The notes beneath the pieces are model-generated. The model searched no databases. It was not told the DNA's origin and worked only from the letters and a program-made list of their open reading frames with translations. A stretch of DNA of 64,000 nt from Metabacillus litoralis (GTDB lineage Bacteria > Bacillota > Bacilli > Bacillales > Bacillaceae): positions 248,001 through 312,000 of the forward strand of contig NZ_VOQF01000006.1 in assembly GCF_007994985.1 (NCBI RefSeq). Direction: 5' to 3'. The translations under genes and the position numbers were made by a program. Shown in pieces: positions 36,031 through 45,079 of the stretch (position 1 is the stretch's first letter; the number at the start of each line of letters is the position of its first letter).

Positions 36031-36244
36031 ATAAAATATACCATCTAAATTAGGGAATAAGAGCGCTTACTTATAGTACTATTTTATTATTCATCTGTAC
36101 TTTTTTAACATTGTGAATTGGACAAACATCAAATCTGAGAAGTTTTTTTCGGAGACAAAAAAGTCATTGTAGGTATTTTTAAACTCTAATTCTATTTACC
36201 ACATAATATAGGAAAAAGGGGGATTCATCTTCAACCATATAAAA

Positions 36245-36275
36245 AATGGAGCTCGAATTCAATCGAAGCTCCATT
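36245..36275 (-). terminator. terminator of the sensor operon
   Basis: AATGGAGCT...AGCTCCATT stem with a run of six T on the minus strand, 24 nt past the stop of the second binding-protein gene. Confidence 0.8.
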
Positions 36276-36298
36276 CTGTTGATCTATTTTTAAAATGG

Positions 36299-37402
36299 CT
36301 AATCAGATTTATTATTCTTCAAATAAACTTCTTCTCTAGTATGGAAACCGTCAGCAATAATTGTGTCATCTATATTTGTTTGATTAACAATAGTTGGTGA
36401 GAGAAGGATCGAAGGCACTTCCATTTTACCATTGTTTACTTTTACAACATCTCCAATTTCCTCGTCCTTTGCTAGCTTGATGGCAAGCTCAGCAGCTAGA
36501 TCAGTTAGCTCTTTAATTGGCTTATAAATAGTCATTGCTTGCGTTCCATCAACAATACGCTGAATAGCTGCTAGATCTGCGTCTTGACCAGCAACTGGAA
36601 TTTTACCGGCAAGCCCTCGGCTCTCAAGTACCTCAATTACTGCACCAGCTGTCGCGTCATTAGCTGCAATCACCGCATCAATGTTGTTATTATTTGCATC
36701 TAAGGCAAGCTCTATATTATCTTTTGCATTTGCCGGCTCCCAATCTTTCGTCCACTGATCAAATACAATAGTAATATCTCCTTTTTCGATATGTGACTGT
36801 AATACGTCAAATACACCTTTTTTCGCCATATGTGCATTATTATCTGTTTCAGCTCCACCGATATAGACGTACTTACCTTTTGGAACAATACCTAAAATGG
36901 CTTGCGCTTGAAGAGTACCCACCTGTTCATTATCATAAGATAAATACATATCAACTTCTGCATTTTTCACAAGACGATCGTATGATAATACCTTAATTCC
37001 TGCTGAATGTGCTTTCTCTACAATAGCTGCGGTTGATTCTGCGTTATGTGGCACAATGACTAATAAATCAATACCCTTACTAATCATCGTTTCTGCTTGC
37101 CATATTTGCAAAGCATCATCTCCATGTGAAGCCATGACCTCAACCTCTGCACCTAAATCTTCAACTGATTTTTTAAAAAAGTCTCTGTCTTTCAGCCATC
37201 TCTCTTCTGTTAAAGTATCCATTGCAAAGCCAATTTTAATAGGTTGATCTTCCATCTGTTCCTCTGTCGGCTGAAAGTTTCCCGTATTTGATTGTGGATT
37301 AGTGTCATTGTTTCTATTATCCTGTTTTTCACACCCAAGAAGAAATAAAAATAATATAAGTACCAACATTCCTGGATTTCTTAGGGAAAATAACTGTTTA
37401 AT
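36299..37402 (-). CDS. sugar-binding lipoprotein (XylF-like)
   Basis: Periplasmic-binding protein: GFAMDTLTEERWLKDRDFF, SKGIDLLVIVPHNAESTAA, VLSYDRLVKNAEVDMYLSYD, AANDATAGAVIEVL, AGQDADLAAIQRIVDG, all close to XylF/ChvE. Lipobox LLGC. The first ATG (37369) would give a signal peptide starting directly in its hydrophobic core. In frame upstream, AGGAG is followed after 8 nt by ATT (37402), giving N-terminus KQLFSLRNPGM before the core, which supplies the positive charges. No ATG, GTG or TTG lies between, so an ATT start is likely. Last gene of the sensor operon, 24 nt after the response regulator; a second ligand receptor or an extra transporter subunit. Confidence 0.85.
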   Translation of the reverse strand: MKQLFSLRNPGMLVLILFLFLLGCEKQDNRNNDTNPQSNTGNFQPTEEQMEDQPIKIGFAMDTLTEERWLKDRDFFKKSVEDLGAEVEVMASHGDDALQIWQAETMISKGIDLLVIVPHNAESTAAIVEKAHSAGIKVLSYDRLVKNAEVDMYLSYDNEQVGTLQAQAILGIVPKGKYVYIGGAETDNNAHMAKKGVFDVLQSHIEKGDITIVFDQWTKDWEPANAKDNIELALDANNNNIDAVIAANDATAGAVIEVLESRGLAGKIPVAGQDADLAAIQRIVDGTQAMTIYKPIKELTDLAAELAIKLAKDEEIGDVVKVNNGKMEVPSILLSPTIVNQTNIDDTIIADGFHTREEVYLKNNKSD

Positions 37403-37426
37403 TTTAATCGCTCCTATACAAAGGTA

Positions 37427-38968
37427 TTATTCAACTTTAGAAAGCAACTTTTTACGGTACTCTTTTGGAGAAGAATGACAGATTTTTTTAAATACCTTAC
37501 TGAAGTAATTTGGATCATGATAACCAACTTCAAATGTTATTTCTTTTAAACTTTTTGACGGATCTCTCATCAATTTCTTTGCTTTTTCGATACGGCATTC
37601 AGTTAAAAAGTGTATATAGTTGATCCCAAGTTGTTCTTTAAAAATTTTACTAATGTAAATTGGACTTAACCCAACTTCTCTACCAATTGCTTCTAATGAG
37701 ATATCTTTATGAGCATGATCAATAATATATTGTTTAATGTGTTGAATGATATCAGCTTCCATTGCTGCATGATTTTCCTCATGTGACATTCTTAATCTTT
37801 CTAACAAATGACTGGTTTCTGCTCGAAGCTGCCTGTAATCAGTTGACTTAAAGGAATACAGCTGTACATCAGATTCGATTCCCATCTCACTTAATACACG
37901 AGAGGCGATCCAAAACATTTCCATCACTTTTTGCTGGGTTTGCTTTAACATCGTACCTTCCTGCTCTAAACGATCAATAATGGTCGTAATTCTATGAAAG
38001 ATCTCATCCCATTCTCCATTACGGATATGTTCAAAATATTGCTGTTCATTTTGCTTTGTTGTTTCCTCATCAAAGCCAGAGACAAGCGCAGGTAATTCAT
38101 CATAAAATTGAAAACTCCTCGGAATTGACGTATCTCTCGTTGCAACTAACGACTCTTGATACGACTGCCTAATTTGATCTAAAGAGCTGTATACAGTTCC
38201 AATTCCAACAAATAATTTGTTATCTTCACTAGATGAATTTAATGACAAAATCTCCCTAGATAACATCGTAGCTTGATTACGGAATGATTGATCTTTCTTT
38301 CGGAATACTATAATAGGAAGCTGACGTCCATATAAGGCCCCAACCCAAGCATTTCCTGTTTTACTTACTTTTTCTCTTACCGTAGAATAGGAGGCTTCAA
38401 AGCCATTTGGTACAATGACACTAATCACAAACTTTTCTTCTGTTGATTGTATGTCTAACATCTCTAATAATTCTTCTAAATGAATTTCATGAACATGATC
38501 AAACAGCAACTGTGTTACAACATCAGTCTGAAACAAAGACATCGCTTTTTGCAGCGTATATTGCTGCTGTTTGTTTACCTCAAGTCTTTTTTGTTCAACT
38601 CTAATTTGCTCAAGTACTTTCTCAACTGTATCGACTATTTCCTTAACACGACTAGGCTTGACCAAATAATCGACTACACCTAGTTTCATCGCTTCTTTTG
38701 CATAATCAAAAGTGGCATAAGCAGTCACTAAAATAAATTTCAAGTCAGGATGATCTGATTTGATTGTTTCGATTGCCTCAATACCAGTTATACCAGGCAT
38801 TTGAATGTCCATAAATACTAGATCAGGTTGAAATTCTGATACTAATTCAATCGCCACTCTTCCATTTTTAGCTTGTTGAATCGTAATATCGTTAAAATTC
38901 TTCTTTAGAATGGCTTCTAATCCATCTCGTTCAACTTGTTCATCGTCTACAAGTAGTATTTTAATCAT
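37427..38968 (-). CDS. AraC-type response regulator (YesN family)
   Basis: 513 residues. Receiver domain with LVDDE, phospho-acceptor Asp54 (FMDIQMPG) and C-terminal VKPSR, a long linker domain, then two AraC helix-turn-helices (ISLEAIGREVGLSPIYISKIFKEQ; LKEITFEVGYHDPNYFSKVFK). It overlaps the kinase stop by 4 nt (ATGA). Partner of the kinase and sugar-binding protein upstream; the expected target is the ggu/chvE operon, as in known XylFII-LytS-YesN systems of Firmicutes. Confidence 0.92.
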   Translation of the reverse strand: MIKILLVDDEQVERDGLEAILKKNFNDITIQQAKNGRVAIELVSEFQPDLVFMDIQMPGITGIEAIETIKSDHPDLKFILVTAYATFDYAKEAMKLGVVDYLVKPSRVKEIVDTVEKVLEQIRVEQKRLEVNKQQQYTLQKAMSLFQTDVVTQLLFDHVHEIHLEELLEMLDIQSTEEKFVISVIVPNGFEASYSTVREKVSKTGNAWVGALYGRQLPIIVFRKKDQSFRNQATMLSREILSLNSSSEDNKLFVGIGTVYSSLDQIRQSYQESLVATRDTSIPRSFQFYDELPALVSGFDEETTKQNEQQYFEHIRNGEWDEIFHRITTIIDRLEQEGTMLKQTQQKVMEMFWIASRVLSEMGIESDVQLYSFKSTDYRQLRAETSHLLERLRMSHEENHAAMEADIIQHIKQYIIDHAHKDISLEAIGREVGLSPIYISKIFKEQLGINYIHFLTECRIEKAKKLMRDPSKSLKEITFEVGYHDPNYFSKVFKKICHSSPKEYRKKLLSKVE

Positions 38969-40407
38969 TTCTCACCTCTCCTTTCTTTCAAAAGCTTGAT
39001 ACTTACTTTCGTACTAACTCCTAAGGTACTTTCAATTTTCATCACATCTTCCATACTATTAAAAAGACGAAGACGCTTCATTACATTACTTAAGCCAATT
39101 CCAGATGAATGTCCATTTGCTGTATTTACCTTTTCTTCTAATATTTCTTGAATTTTTTCCTCTGTCATCCCAGGACCATTATCTTCCACTTCAATAGTGA
39201 CTAAATCTCCTTCATCTTTAATTCGAAACCAAATCGTACCTCCTTCTTCATTTGGTTCAACGGCATAAATAACAGCATTCTCTACAAGTGGCTGCAAAGT
39301 TAGACCAGGAATCTTAATAGAAAGGCATGATTCATCGATTTCCATATAAAAATTAAGTCTATCGGTATATCTTGTTTTTTGAATATCAATATATTGTTGC
39401 ATCACGTAAACCTCATCATAAAGTGTCATAGGCTTATCCAAATGCTTCAAATTATACCGCAATAAACCAGCGACACTAACTAATAAGTCACTCGTCTCTT
39501 CAGATCCTTCCATATAAGCTTTTTTAGAAAGTGTATTTAACGTGTTAAACAAAAAATGAGGATTAATTTGACTTTGAAGATTACGCAGCTGACTTTCTTT
39601 AAGTAGTAGCCTATTCTGCTGTAATTCATTTTCTAACTGTGCATTATGATGAATATCTGAAATTAAATTGTTAATATTTAAACGCATACGATCAAACGTC
39701 TTCGCTAAAAAGGCAATTTCATCACTCGAATTCACTTCCACTTTTAAATCAAATCTTCCTTTAGACAGCTCGTTTGCCGCAAGTGTTAACTTCTCCACTG
39801 GTTTCGTAATTCTTTGTGAAAACCAATAGGTAAAAAGTAAAAGACCAACCGTAATCAATAATAGTAACCAAGTTCCCAGTTGCTTAAGCTCTTCTGACTG
39901 ATTAATAATCCCTCGATAAAATAAGTCATATGTTTGAAGCTCAAGATCAATTAACGTGAGTGCCATTTCCGAGATATAGTTAGAAATATGAGTTGCTTCA
40001 TTGAATGCTTTCATCGAGTACTCAGTTTCAGCCTCTGAATGGAAAGATAAAGCTGAATCAATTGTCTCCACTAGACTCTCAATCAAGTTAATATAATTAG
40101 TTAAAGCCAACTCATTCTCCACATTTTTAAATGTAGCAACTTCACTCTTCATGCTTTGAATGTCTTTTTTATTCTTAGTAACCGCTTTTAAATTATCATT
40201 AGAAGGAAGTAGTAAAAAGTTATTCAAAGCAGTTACAGTATCTTCACTTTTTCTTGATATTTCATTTAATACTAAATATCGTTCTAGAATACCGTTATAC
40301 TGATCGAGCATTTTTTGGTTATAGGATATGAGCGAAACCCATGTTGTCGCCATAATCAAGAGGACGATTAACACAAGTCCCCAAATTTTCTTTTGTATAC
40401 TGTTCAT
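38965..40407 (-). CDS. sensor histidine kinase (YesM/LytS type)
   Basis: 480 residues. TM1 about residues 10-28, extracytoplasmic helical region, TM2 about 178-198, HAMP (RITKPVEKLTLAANELSKGRFDL), His_kinase domain with phospho-His in QINPHFLFNTLNTLS, and HATPase N and G boxes (LVENAVIYAV, DNGPGM, GIGLSNV). Overlaps both neighbours by 4 nt (ATGA junctions). Likely takes its signal through the membrane from the binding protein encoded just upstream. Confidence 0.93.
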   Translation of the reverse strand: MNSIQKKIWGLVLIVLLIMATTWVSLISYNQKMLDQYNGILERYLVLNEISRKSEDTVTALNNFLLLPSNDNLKAVTKNKKDIQSMKSEVATFKNVENELALTNYINLIESLVETIDSALSFHSEAETEYSMKAFNEATHISNYISEMALTLIDLELQTYDLFYRGIINQSEELKQLGTWLLLLITVGLLLFTYWFSQRITKPVEKLTLAANELSKGRFDLKVEVNSSDEIAFLAKTFDRMRLNINNLISDIHHNAQLENELQQNRLLLKESQLRNLQSQINPHFLFNTLNTLSKKAYMEGSEETSDLLVSVAGLLRYNLKHLDKPMTLYDEVYVMQQYIDIQKTRYTDRLNFYMEIDESCLSIKIPGLTLQPLVENAVIYAVEPNEEGGTIWFRIKDEGDLVTIEVEDNGPGMTEEKIQEILEEKVNTANGHSSGIGLSNVMKRLRLFNSMEDVMKIESTLGVSTKVSIKLLKERRGEK

Positions 40408-41381
40408 TTCAAATCCACCTGTTTCACCATTCGAATATCAGTAAAATAACCGTCTAAATTTAGTGGTAAAACCTCTTTGTTTAACCACTTCATCATATAT
40501 TCCACACTAAGACTCCCCATATTTGAAGGAGACTGCTCAATCATGCCATCAATTTTTCCTTGCTCCAATAATGATAGAGATGTAGGGTCATCGTCAAAAG
40601 AATAAATATAATACGTTTCCGCGTTGGAGCGTCTATCAATTTCCTCTACAAGATTATCAGCAAATTTAGCATTTAACGTGATAAAAGCATCTACATCTGG
40701 TGATCTGTTTAATAAATCCTTAGTTGTGGCAATAACTTGCTCTCTGGTATCTTCTGTTTCTGCTTCAAGCAGTTCAATATCCTGATAATTGTAGAGATAT
40801 TCTTTTATACCCTCTAATCTTTGTGTTTGATAATATTCCTGTCTTTCATCAAGCATGATAGCAACTTTACCGGATTTCCCCATATCCTTTACCAGTTGTT
40901 CTGCAATCATTTTACCTGCTAATAACTGATCAGAACCTACATATGTCCTACGCAGACTTTCTGCCATCGGTACATCATTAGCTATTGTAATAACTGGCAC
41001 ACCATATGAAGACGCTTTCACTTTTGTTAACTCCTTAAATTCCTCTGTATCTAATCCCTGGACAATAATTCCATCTACTTGCGAATATATTGCTATTTCT
41101 ATTTGTTTCAGGAAATCTTCCTGATTATTGCCATAGCTTCCCCAAATCTCAAGCCTTGCTCCATCCCGTTTTGCCTGTTGCCTCGCTCCAGCACTTACTT
41201 GATCCCAAAACGGTGTATCTAATTCCTGAGTAATCAAAATGATTCGCTTGTCAGTAAGCTCCTCAGTTGAGGCCTCTGGTAACTGCCAGTTTGTATCAAA
41301 TACTTCCACTGCAGAATCTACCGTATAATAAAAAAGGATGATACAAGTAATGACGCTTAAAAATTTAATGATACTTCTCAT
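40404..41381 (-). CDS. membrane-anchored sugar-binding sensor protein
   Basis: 325 residues. A single N-terminal hydrophobic segment without lipobox (IIKFLSVITCIILFYYTV) anchors a RbsB/XylF-like binding domain: IILITQELDTPFWDQVSAGA, YSQVDGIIVQGLDTEEF, PVITIANDVPMAESLRRTYVG, DAFITLNAKFADNLVEEI. First gene of the sensing operon; known counterparts bind the sugar and activate the adjacent kinase. The ligand is unknown; pentose or hexose expected. Confidence 0.88.
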   Translation of the reverse strand: MRSIIKFLSVITCIILFYYTVDSAVEVFDTNWQLPEASTEELTDKRIILITQELDTPFWDQVSAGARQQAKRDGARLEIWGSYGNNQEDFLKQIEIAIYSQVDGIIVQGLDTEEFKELTKVKASSYGVPVITIANDVPMAESLRRTYVGSDQLLAGKMIAEQLVKDMGKSGKVAIMLDERQEYYQTQRLEGIKEYLYNYQDIELLEAETEDTREQVIATTKDLLNRSPDVDAFITLNAKFADNLVEEIDRRSNAETYYIYSFDDDPTSLSLLEQGKIDGMIEQSPSNMGSLSVEYMMKWLNKEVLPLNLDGYFTDIRMVKQVDLK

Positions 41382-41510
41382 GAAATGTAACTCCTCTAGA
41401 TTAATAAACTGATTTTCATTATAACAGACAATTAAATTAGTAATATATATTTATCTAACAAATGTTGTTGACTACTCTTGTATGGTTACGGGTTTAACGG
41501 CGGGGGGATT

Positions 41511-41520
41511 TTTGTCGAAA
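41511..41520 (+). promoter_or_regulatory. Spo0A-box-like site
   Basis: TTTGTCGAAA matches the 0A-box core TGTCGAA, about 130 bp upstream of the sensor operon. Single match; functional status unknown. Confidence 0.35.
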
Positions 41521-41527
41521 GTTGTCT

Positions 41528-41627
41528 AATCGATGATAAATTTAAAGAATCGATGATAAATCTGAAAAATCGATGATAAATTCGGAAAATCGATGATAAA
41601 TCCAAAAAATCGCTGATAAAATCCAAT
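41528..41627. repeat. five-copy 20-bp tandem repeat
   Basis: Five units beginning at 41528, 41548, 41568, 41588 and 41608 with consensus AATCGATGATAAAT followed by 6 variable bases; the last copy has CGCTG for CGATG. The 14-bp core is conserved while the 6-bp part drifts. Lies in the 737-bp gap between the sensor operon and rsgI; not coding. Confidence 0.9.
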
Positions 41628-41874
41628 CAGCACTGAATTACTAATGCTTACAAAGGGAGAAGTTTCTTTATTTTATTATTATGACTTATCTTATTGAGTT
41701 TGTTGGCTTTTTGTAAAGGTATTTTTTTAAAGATTGTATCTATTTTAGCTAATTACAGGTTAAAAACACTTAACTATTGTGTAAAAGGGAAACACTTCTA
41801 AAAAGTTAGATTCAACTAGACTTATGTTGTGCTATTTTCTTCAAGTTAAAAGCAAGAAGCTTTAATGTAAGACA

Positions 41875-41921
41875 AAAGAGAGTCAGCCGCACGATAAAAA
41901 TAAGCGATTGACTCCCTCTTT
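41875..41921. terminator. imperfect hairpin in the sensor-rsgI gap
   Basis: AAAGAGAGTCA pairs with TGACTCCCTCTTT around a 23-nt loop. Possible terminator; no adjacent gene end. 41628-41874 shows nothing further. Confidence 0.4.
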
Positions 41922-41984
41922 AAGACTGCCTTCAATATATAATTTTATTAACATCTGTTGTTGGTTCCCGATATAATAAAAAAA

Positions 41985-42018
41985 CGTCTAAAACCCTTAT
42001 TTTAAGGATTTTCAGACG
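41985..42018 (-). terminator. terminator of the sigI-rsgI operon
   Basis: CGTCT...AGACG with inner AAAACCCTTA/TAAGGATTTT pairing, followed by seven T on the minus strand, 100 bp past the rsgI stop. Confidence 0.75.
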
Positions 42019-42118
42019 ACTCTAATTTAGTTGTGTTAATAGGTATATTACACCAAGCTTTAACAATAAATTGTCATTTATTGTTAAGGTTATACCTCCT
42101 CTTCGAATAAGTTATGAA

Positions 42119-43315
42119 TCATTCTCTCTCACTACTCTTGGTCTTCTCATTCTTTTCATCAATGCTTGGATTTTCTTGATCTTTTTCACTTCTTTGATTT
42201 TTATTCTCCTCTGTTTCTTCACTCTCTTTTACAATAGGAGCTTGTTTTATCTTATCTTTTTCTTCATCTCTTCTCTCTACCGGTTTCGGATCTTCTTTTT
42301 GAGGTTTATCTATTGGTTGTTCCTTTTTCACTTCTTTATTTTCCTGCTCATTTATTGACTTTTGTTTGTCCCCACTATTGTCTATTTTCGTTGATGCTTT
42401 TTCCTTTGATTCAGCTTCTTTTTGAATTTGATTTCTACTTTTTTCACTACTATTTTGATCTTCATTTCCTTTTGTTTGATCGTTAGGTACTTGCTCTTTT
42501 TTTGGCTCTTTTATAAAGCCCTTTGATTTTGCTACCTTTTTTTCCGTGTTTTTATGCTGATCAGTATCATTTGGTATCAATTGACTTTCCTTATTAGGTT
42601 GAGATGCCATAGATTTTAATTCTACAATTGTTTTTCCTTTAATATCATTAAGATCTTCTACGAGTTCCTTTTCTACAAGATCTTGATATTGTTTATAATA
42701 ATTTACTGATAGATTTAATTTTTTAGCTTCTTTATATTCAACCAGTGCTGCTTCTTTAACTTCAACTTGGACGTGTTCTCCTTGTACATAAGAGGTTAAA
42801 GCATCATTAATTTCTTTAACAGGCAATGTTAAATCGTCTTCTGCAAGTGAAATTAAGCTTGTTGTAATCATAGGATTTTTAGCTAGATATCCTTTTTTCT
42901 TAGCTTCCTTTACAATTAAATCTATCATAGACAAAACATTTCGATTCGAATCTTTTACAGAAGAAACAATCTTTTCCCCATCCTCATTTAAAGCTATTAA
43001 ATCAATCACTTCCCCTTTGTCGCTAACTTCCATCTCGAGACTCGGGTTAATATCTATGACTAATAAATATGAAGGCTTAACTGTTTGAAAAATAGAAAAT
43101 GAGATAAATGATAAAATTATGAGAGCTGCTACAGATATATATGGTACCCATCTCAAGGAAGAAGCTTTTTCAACATAGGTGATAGATTGTCCTAAAAGTG
43201 GAACCTGTTTAATAGCATTTTTCGGGACATTTTTATATCTACCATTATCTTGAAGTATGACAAGGTGAAGCTCTGTAATCTTCACGACAATTCCTTTATA
43301 TGCTGTATGTTTCAT
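42119..43315 (-). CDS. rsgI: anti-sigma-I factor RsgI
   Basis: 398 residues. Cytoplasmic RsgI_N domain (GIVVKITELHLVILQDNGRYKN), one TM segment about residues 57-75, extracytoplasmic domain beginning with the family signature VIDINPSLEMEV, then a long Lys/Glu/Asn/Gln-rich low-complexity tail. ATG 43315 is preceded by AAAGGAGG and overlaps the sigI stop by 4 nt. No carbohydrate-binding module is fused, unlike the clostridial RsgI proteins. Holds SigI at the membrane until released by stress. Confidence 0.92.
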   Translation of the reverse strand: MKHTAYKGIVVKITELHLVILQDNGRYKNVPKNAIKQVPLLGQSITYVEKASSLRWVPYISVAALIILSFISFSIFQTVKPSYLLVIDINPSLEMEVSDKGEVIDLIALNEDGEKIVSSVKDSNRNVLSMIDLIVKEAKKKGYLAKNPMITTSLISLAEDDLTLPVKEINDALTSYVQGEHVQVEVKEAALVEYKEAKKLNLSVNYYKQYQDLVEKELVEDLNDIKGKTIVELKSMASQPNKESQLIPNDTDQHKNTEKKVAKSKGFIKEPKKEQVPNDQTKGNEDQNSSEKSRNQIQKEAESKEKASTKIDNSGDKQKSINEQENKEVKKEQPIDKPQKEDPKPVERRDEEKDKIKQAPIVKESEETEENKNQRSEKDQENPSIDEKNEKTKSSERE

Positions 43316-44034
43316 AACTCTTCCTCCTTTCCTTGAAAATCGATTATATATGCAGATAGCTGCACCCACTGAGGATTTAGTTTAAGCAGAATAAGTGAGA
43401 TGAAATATTTTCGATGCTTTTCCAATGTCTTCTTAGAATAGCCTGTCTTTTTGCAAAACAAGGACACCGGTAATCTCTTTTTTAAGAAAAAGTGATGTTT
43501 ACACTCAGCATCTAAAATAAACACATCTGACAGTTGATATAATTTTTTCCTAGTATCCTTATGCTTTGGGGAATGCTTTTCAAGCTCCTCAAAAGAAACC
43601 TTGAATTCATTTAGGGCATGATCAAAGTCAATAATTTCATCAACTAGCTCATTAGATGTCAACGAACGACGATAGGTATCTACTGATTTTTCCACATCCA
43701 TCATATTGTTACCTTGTTCAGAATCTACAAAAGTAATAGACAGGTGTTGTTCACTTTTTTCTCTTTTATAAAAATCGATTAAGTCACGCTGTATTAAAAG
43801 ATAGGCATAATTAAGAAATGTTCTACCACTGTGTTGCTCAAACGTATCAATAGCCTTATTAAAGGCAATCAAACTTATACTAGATTCTTCTTCACTCCAG
43901 CTAATATATCGCTTACAAATGTGAGACGCAGTATTGAGAATATATGGGCGATAATGCTGAATTAGTTGCTCTCTAGTCAACTGATCACCATTTTTGCAAT
44001 TTGTAATAACCGAGATAAGCTCATCGTTGTTCAT
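43312..44034 (-). CDS. sigI: RNA polymerase sigma factor SigI
   Basis: 240 residues of the SigI branch of sigma-70: HYRPYILNTASHICKRYISW, SSISLIAFNKAIDTFEQHSGRTFLNYAYLLIQRDLIDFYKR (region 2, shown here as two blocks SSISLIAFNKAIDTF and GRTFLNYAYLLIQRD), and a C-terminal HTH LFCKKTGYSKKTLEKHRKYF. Controls heat and envelope-stress genes in Bacillus. Operon with rsgI. Confidence 0.93.
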   Translation of the reverse strand: MNNDELISVITNCKNGDQLTREQLIQHYRPYILNTASHICKRYISWSEEESSISLIAFNKAIDTFEQHSGRTFLNYAYLLIQRDLIDFYKREKSEQHLSITFVDSEQGNNMMDVEKSVDTYRRSLTSNELVDEIIDFDHALNEFKVSFEELEKHSPKHKDTRKKLYQLSDVFILDAECKHHFFLKKRLPVSLFCKKTGYSKKTLEKHRKYFISLILLKLNPQWVQLSAYIIDFQGKEEEL

Positions 44035-44107
44035 CCTATCACCCGCTTACATAGCCTTTTTTCACTACTGTACATGATATGATATTTGAGGTAAAGGCGT
44101 AATGAAA

Positions 44108-44140
44108 GAAACAACTACCAAAAAGAGTGGTAGTTGTTTC
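44108..44140 (-). terminator. terminator after the repeat-protein gene
   Basis: 13-bp perfect stem GAAACAACTACCA / TGGTAGTTGTTTC, T-rich on the minus strand, 9 nt past the stop. It separates the secreted-protein pair from sigI. Confidence 0.85.
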
Positions 44141-44148
44141 CAAGTTAA

Positions 44149-45066
44149 TTAAGGTCTTTCTGTTTCTTTTCCTTGTTCAGCTTTCTTTCCTGCTTCTTTT
44201 GCTTTTTCAGCTCGTTTTTCTGCTGCTTCTCTTTCTTTCTCAGTTTGCTTTTCTGCTGCTTCTCTTTCTTTCTCAGCTCGTTTTTCTGCTGCTTCTCTTT
44301 CTTTTTCAGCTCGTTTTTCTGCTGCTTCTCTTTCTTTTTCAGCTTGCTTTTCTGCTGCTTCTCTTTCTTTTTCAGCTCGTTTTTCTGCTGCTTCTCTTTC
44401 TTTTTCAGCTTGTTCTTCTGCTATTTCTCTTTCTTTTTCAGCTTGTTCTTCTGCTGCTTCTTCAGACTCTTCTACTTCTTCAGCTTGCTTGTCCGAATCC
44501 ACTTCGTCTTTATCTTCTACTTCTGCTACCTCAGCCTTTTCATCATCTTCTTCATTTTGTTTTGCTTTTTCTTTTGCTGCAGTTGCTTTTTCTAACGCTT
44601 CCTTCTGGTTATCTAATGCTTTGCTAATTCCAGCTTTTGCTGATTCAGGTAAGTCTTCTCTCTCTAATAGAGCCAGTAAATTCTCACTTCTTTTTTCAGC
44701 ATTTTCTTCAACAATTGTAATTACTTCTGAAACATCTTCACCATTTTCTTCTGCTTCTTCAATTGTTTCTTCAATGATATCAACATGTTCTTCATAGTCT
44801 TCGATTAATTCTTTTGCTGTTTCCTCATCGCCGTTATCTAGTTGTTCCTCCGCTTCTACTAAACGGTCCTCGGCATAGTCATCTTGAAGTAATACTTTTT
44901 CCTCGGTATCTTCAGTTAACTCGAATTCTGCTTCTTCTATTAAACTAACTGTTTCGTATAATTCTGAATCTGCACTAACAATCTCTTGTTTCTCTTCAGC
45001 AAACGCCGAAGTTGCCATTAATAATGTCCCTAATGTAAAACCTGATATAACAAATTTTTTCATCAT
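44149..45066 (-). CDS. secreted DUF5667-type protein with 11-residue coiled-coil repeats
   Basis: 305 residues. Sec signal peptide ending SAFA, an acidic helical DUF5667-like region (YAEDRLVEAEEQLDNGD, LIEDYEEHVDIIEETI), then a highly charged tail built from about eight near-exact 11-residue units of type REAAEKRAEKE, with 33-bp DNA repeats at about 44200-44465. An 11-residue period is that of hendecad coiled coils, suggesting a long rigid extracellular rod or wall-bound protein. 13 nt downstream of the small lipoprotein gene and upstream of sigI, so possibly an envelope-stress output. Function unknown. Confidence 0.8.
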   Translation of the reverse strand: MMKKFVISGFTLGTLLMATSAFAEEKQEIVSADSELYETVSLIEEAEFELTEDTEEKVLLQDDYAEDRLVEAEEQLDNGDEETAKELIEDYEEHVDIIEETIEEAEENGEDVSEVITIVEENAEKRSENLLALLEREDLPESAKAGISKALDNQKEALEKATAAKEKAKQNEEDDEKAEVAEVEDKDEVDSDKQAEEVEESEEAAEEQAEKEREIAEEQAEKEREAAEKRAEKEREAAEKQAEKEREAAEKRAEKEREAAEKRAEKEREAAEKQTEKEREAAEKRAEKAKEAGKKAEQGKETERP

Positions 45067-45079
45067 TCTTTATCCTCTC

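Noticed and set aside
41505-41525. SigI promoter near the GGGGGG run
   Set aside because: I could not find the paired -35/-10 elements at proper spacing facing a gene; the TGTCGAA core fits a Spo0A box better.
41528-41627. CRISPR array
   Set aside because: Units are contiguous 20-mers with 6-bp drift, not repeats separated by unique 30-40-bp spacers; no cas genes.
44127-44627. Leu/Phe-rich plus-strand open frames opposite the 11-residue-repeat gene
   Set aside because: Antisense reading of GAA/GCA-rich repeats; the minus-strand product has a signal peptide, ribosome site and terminator.
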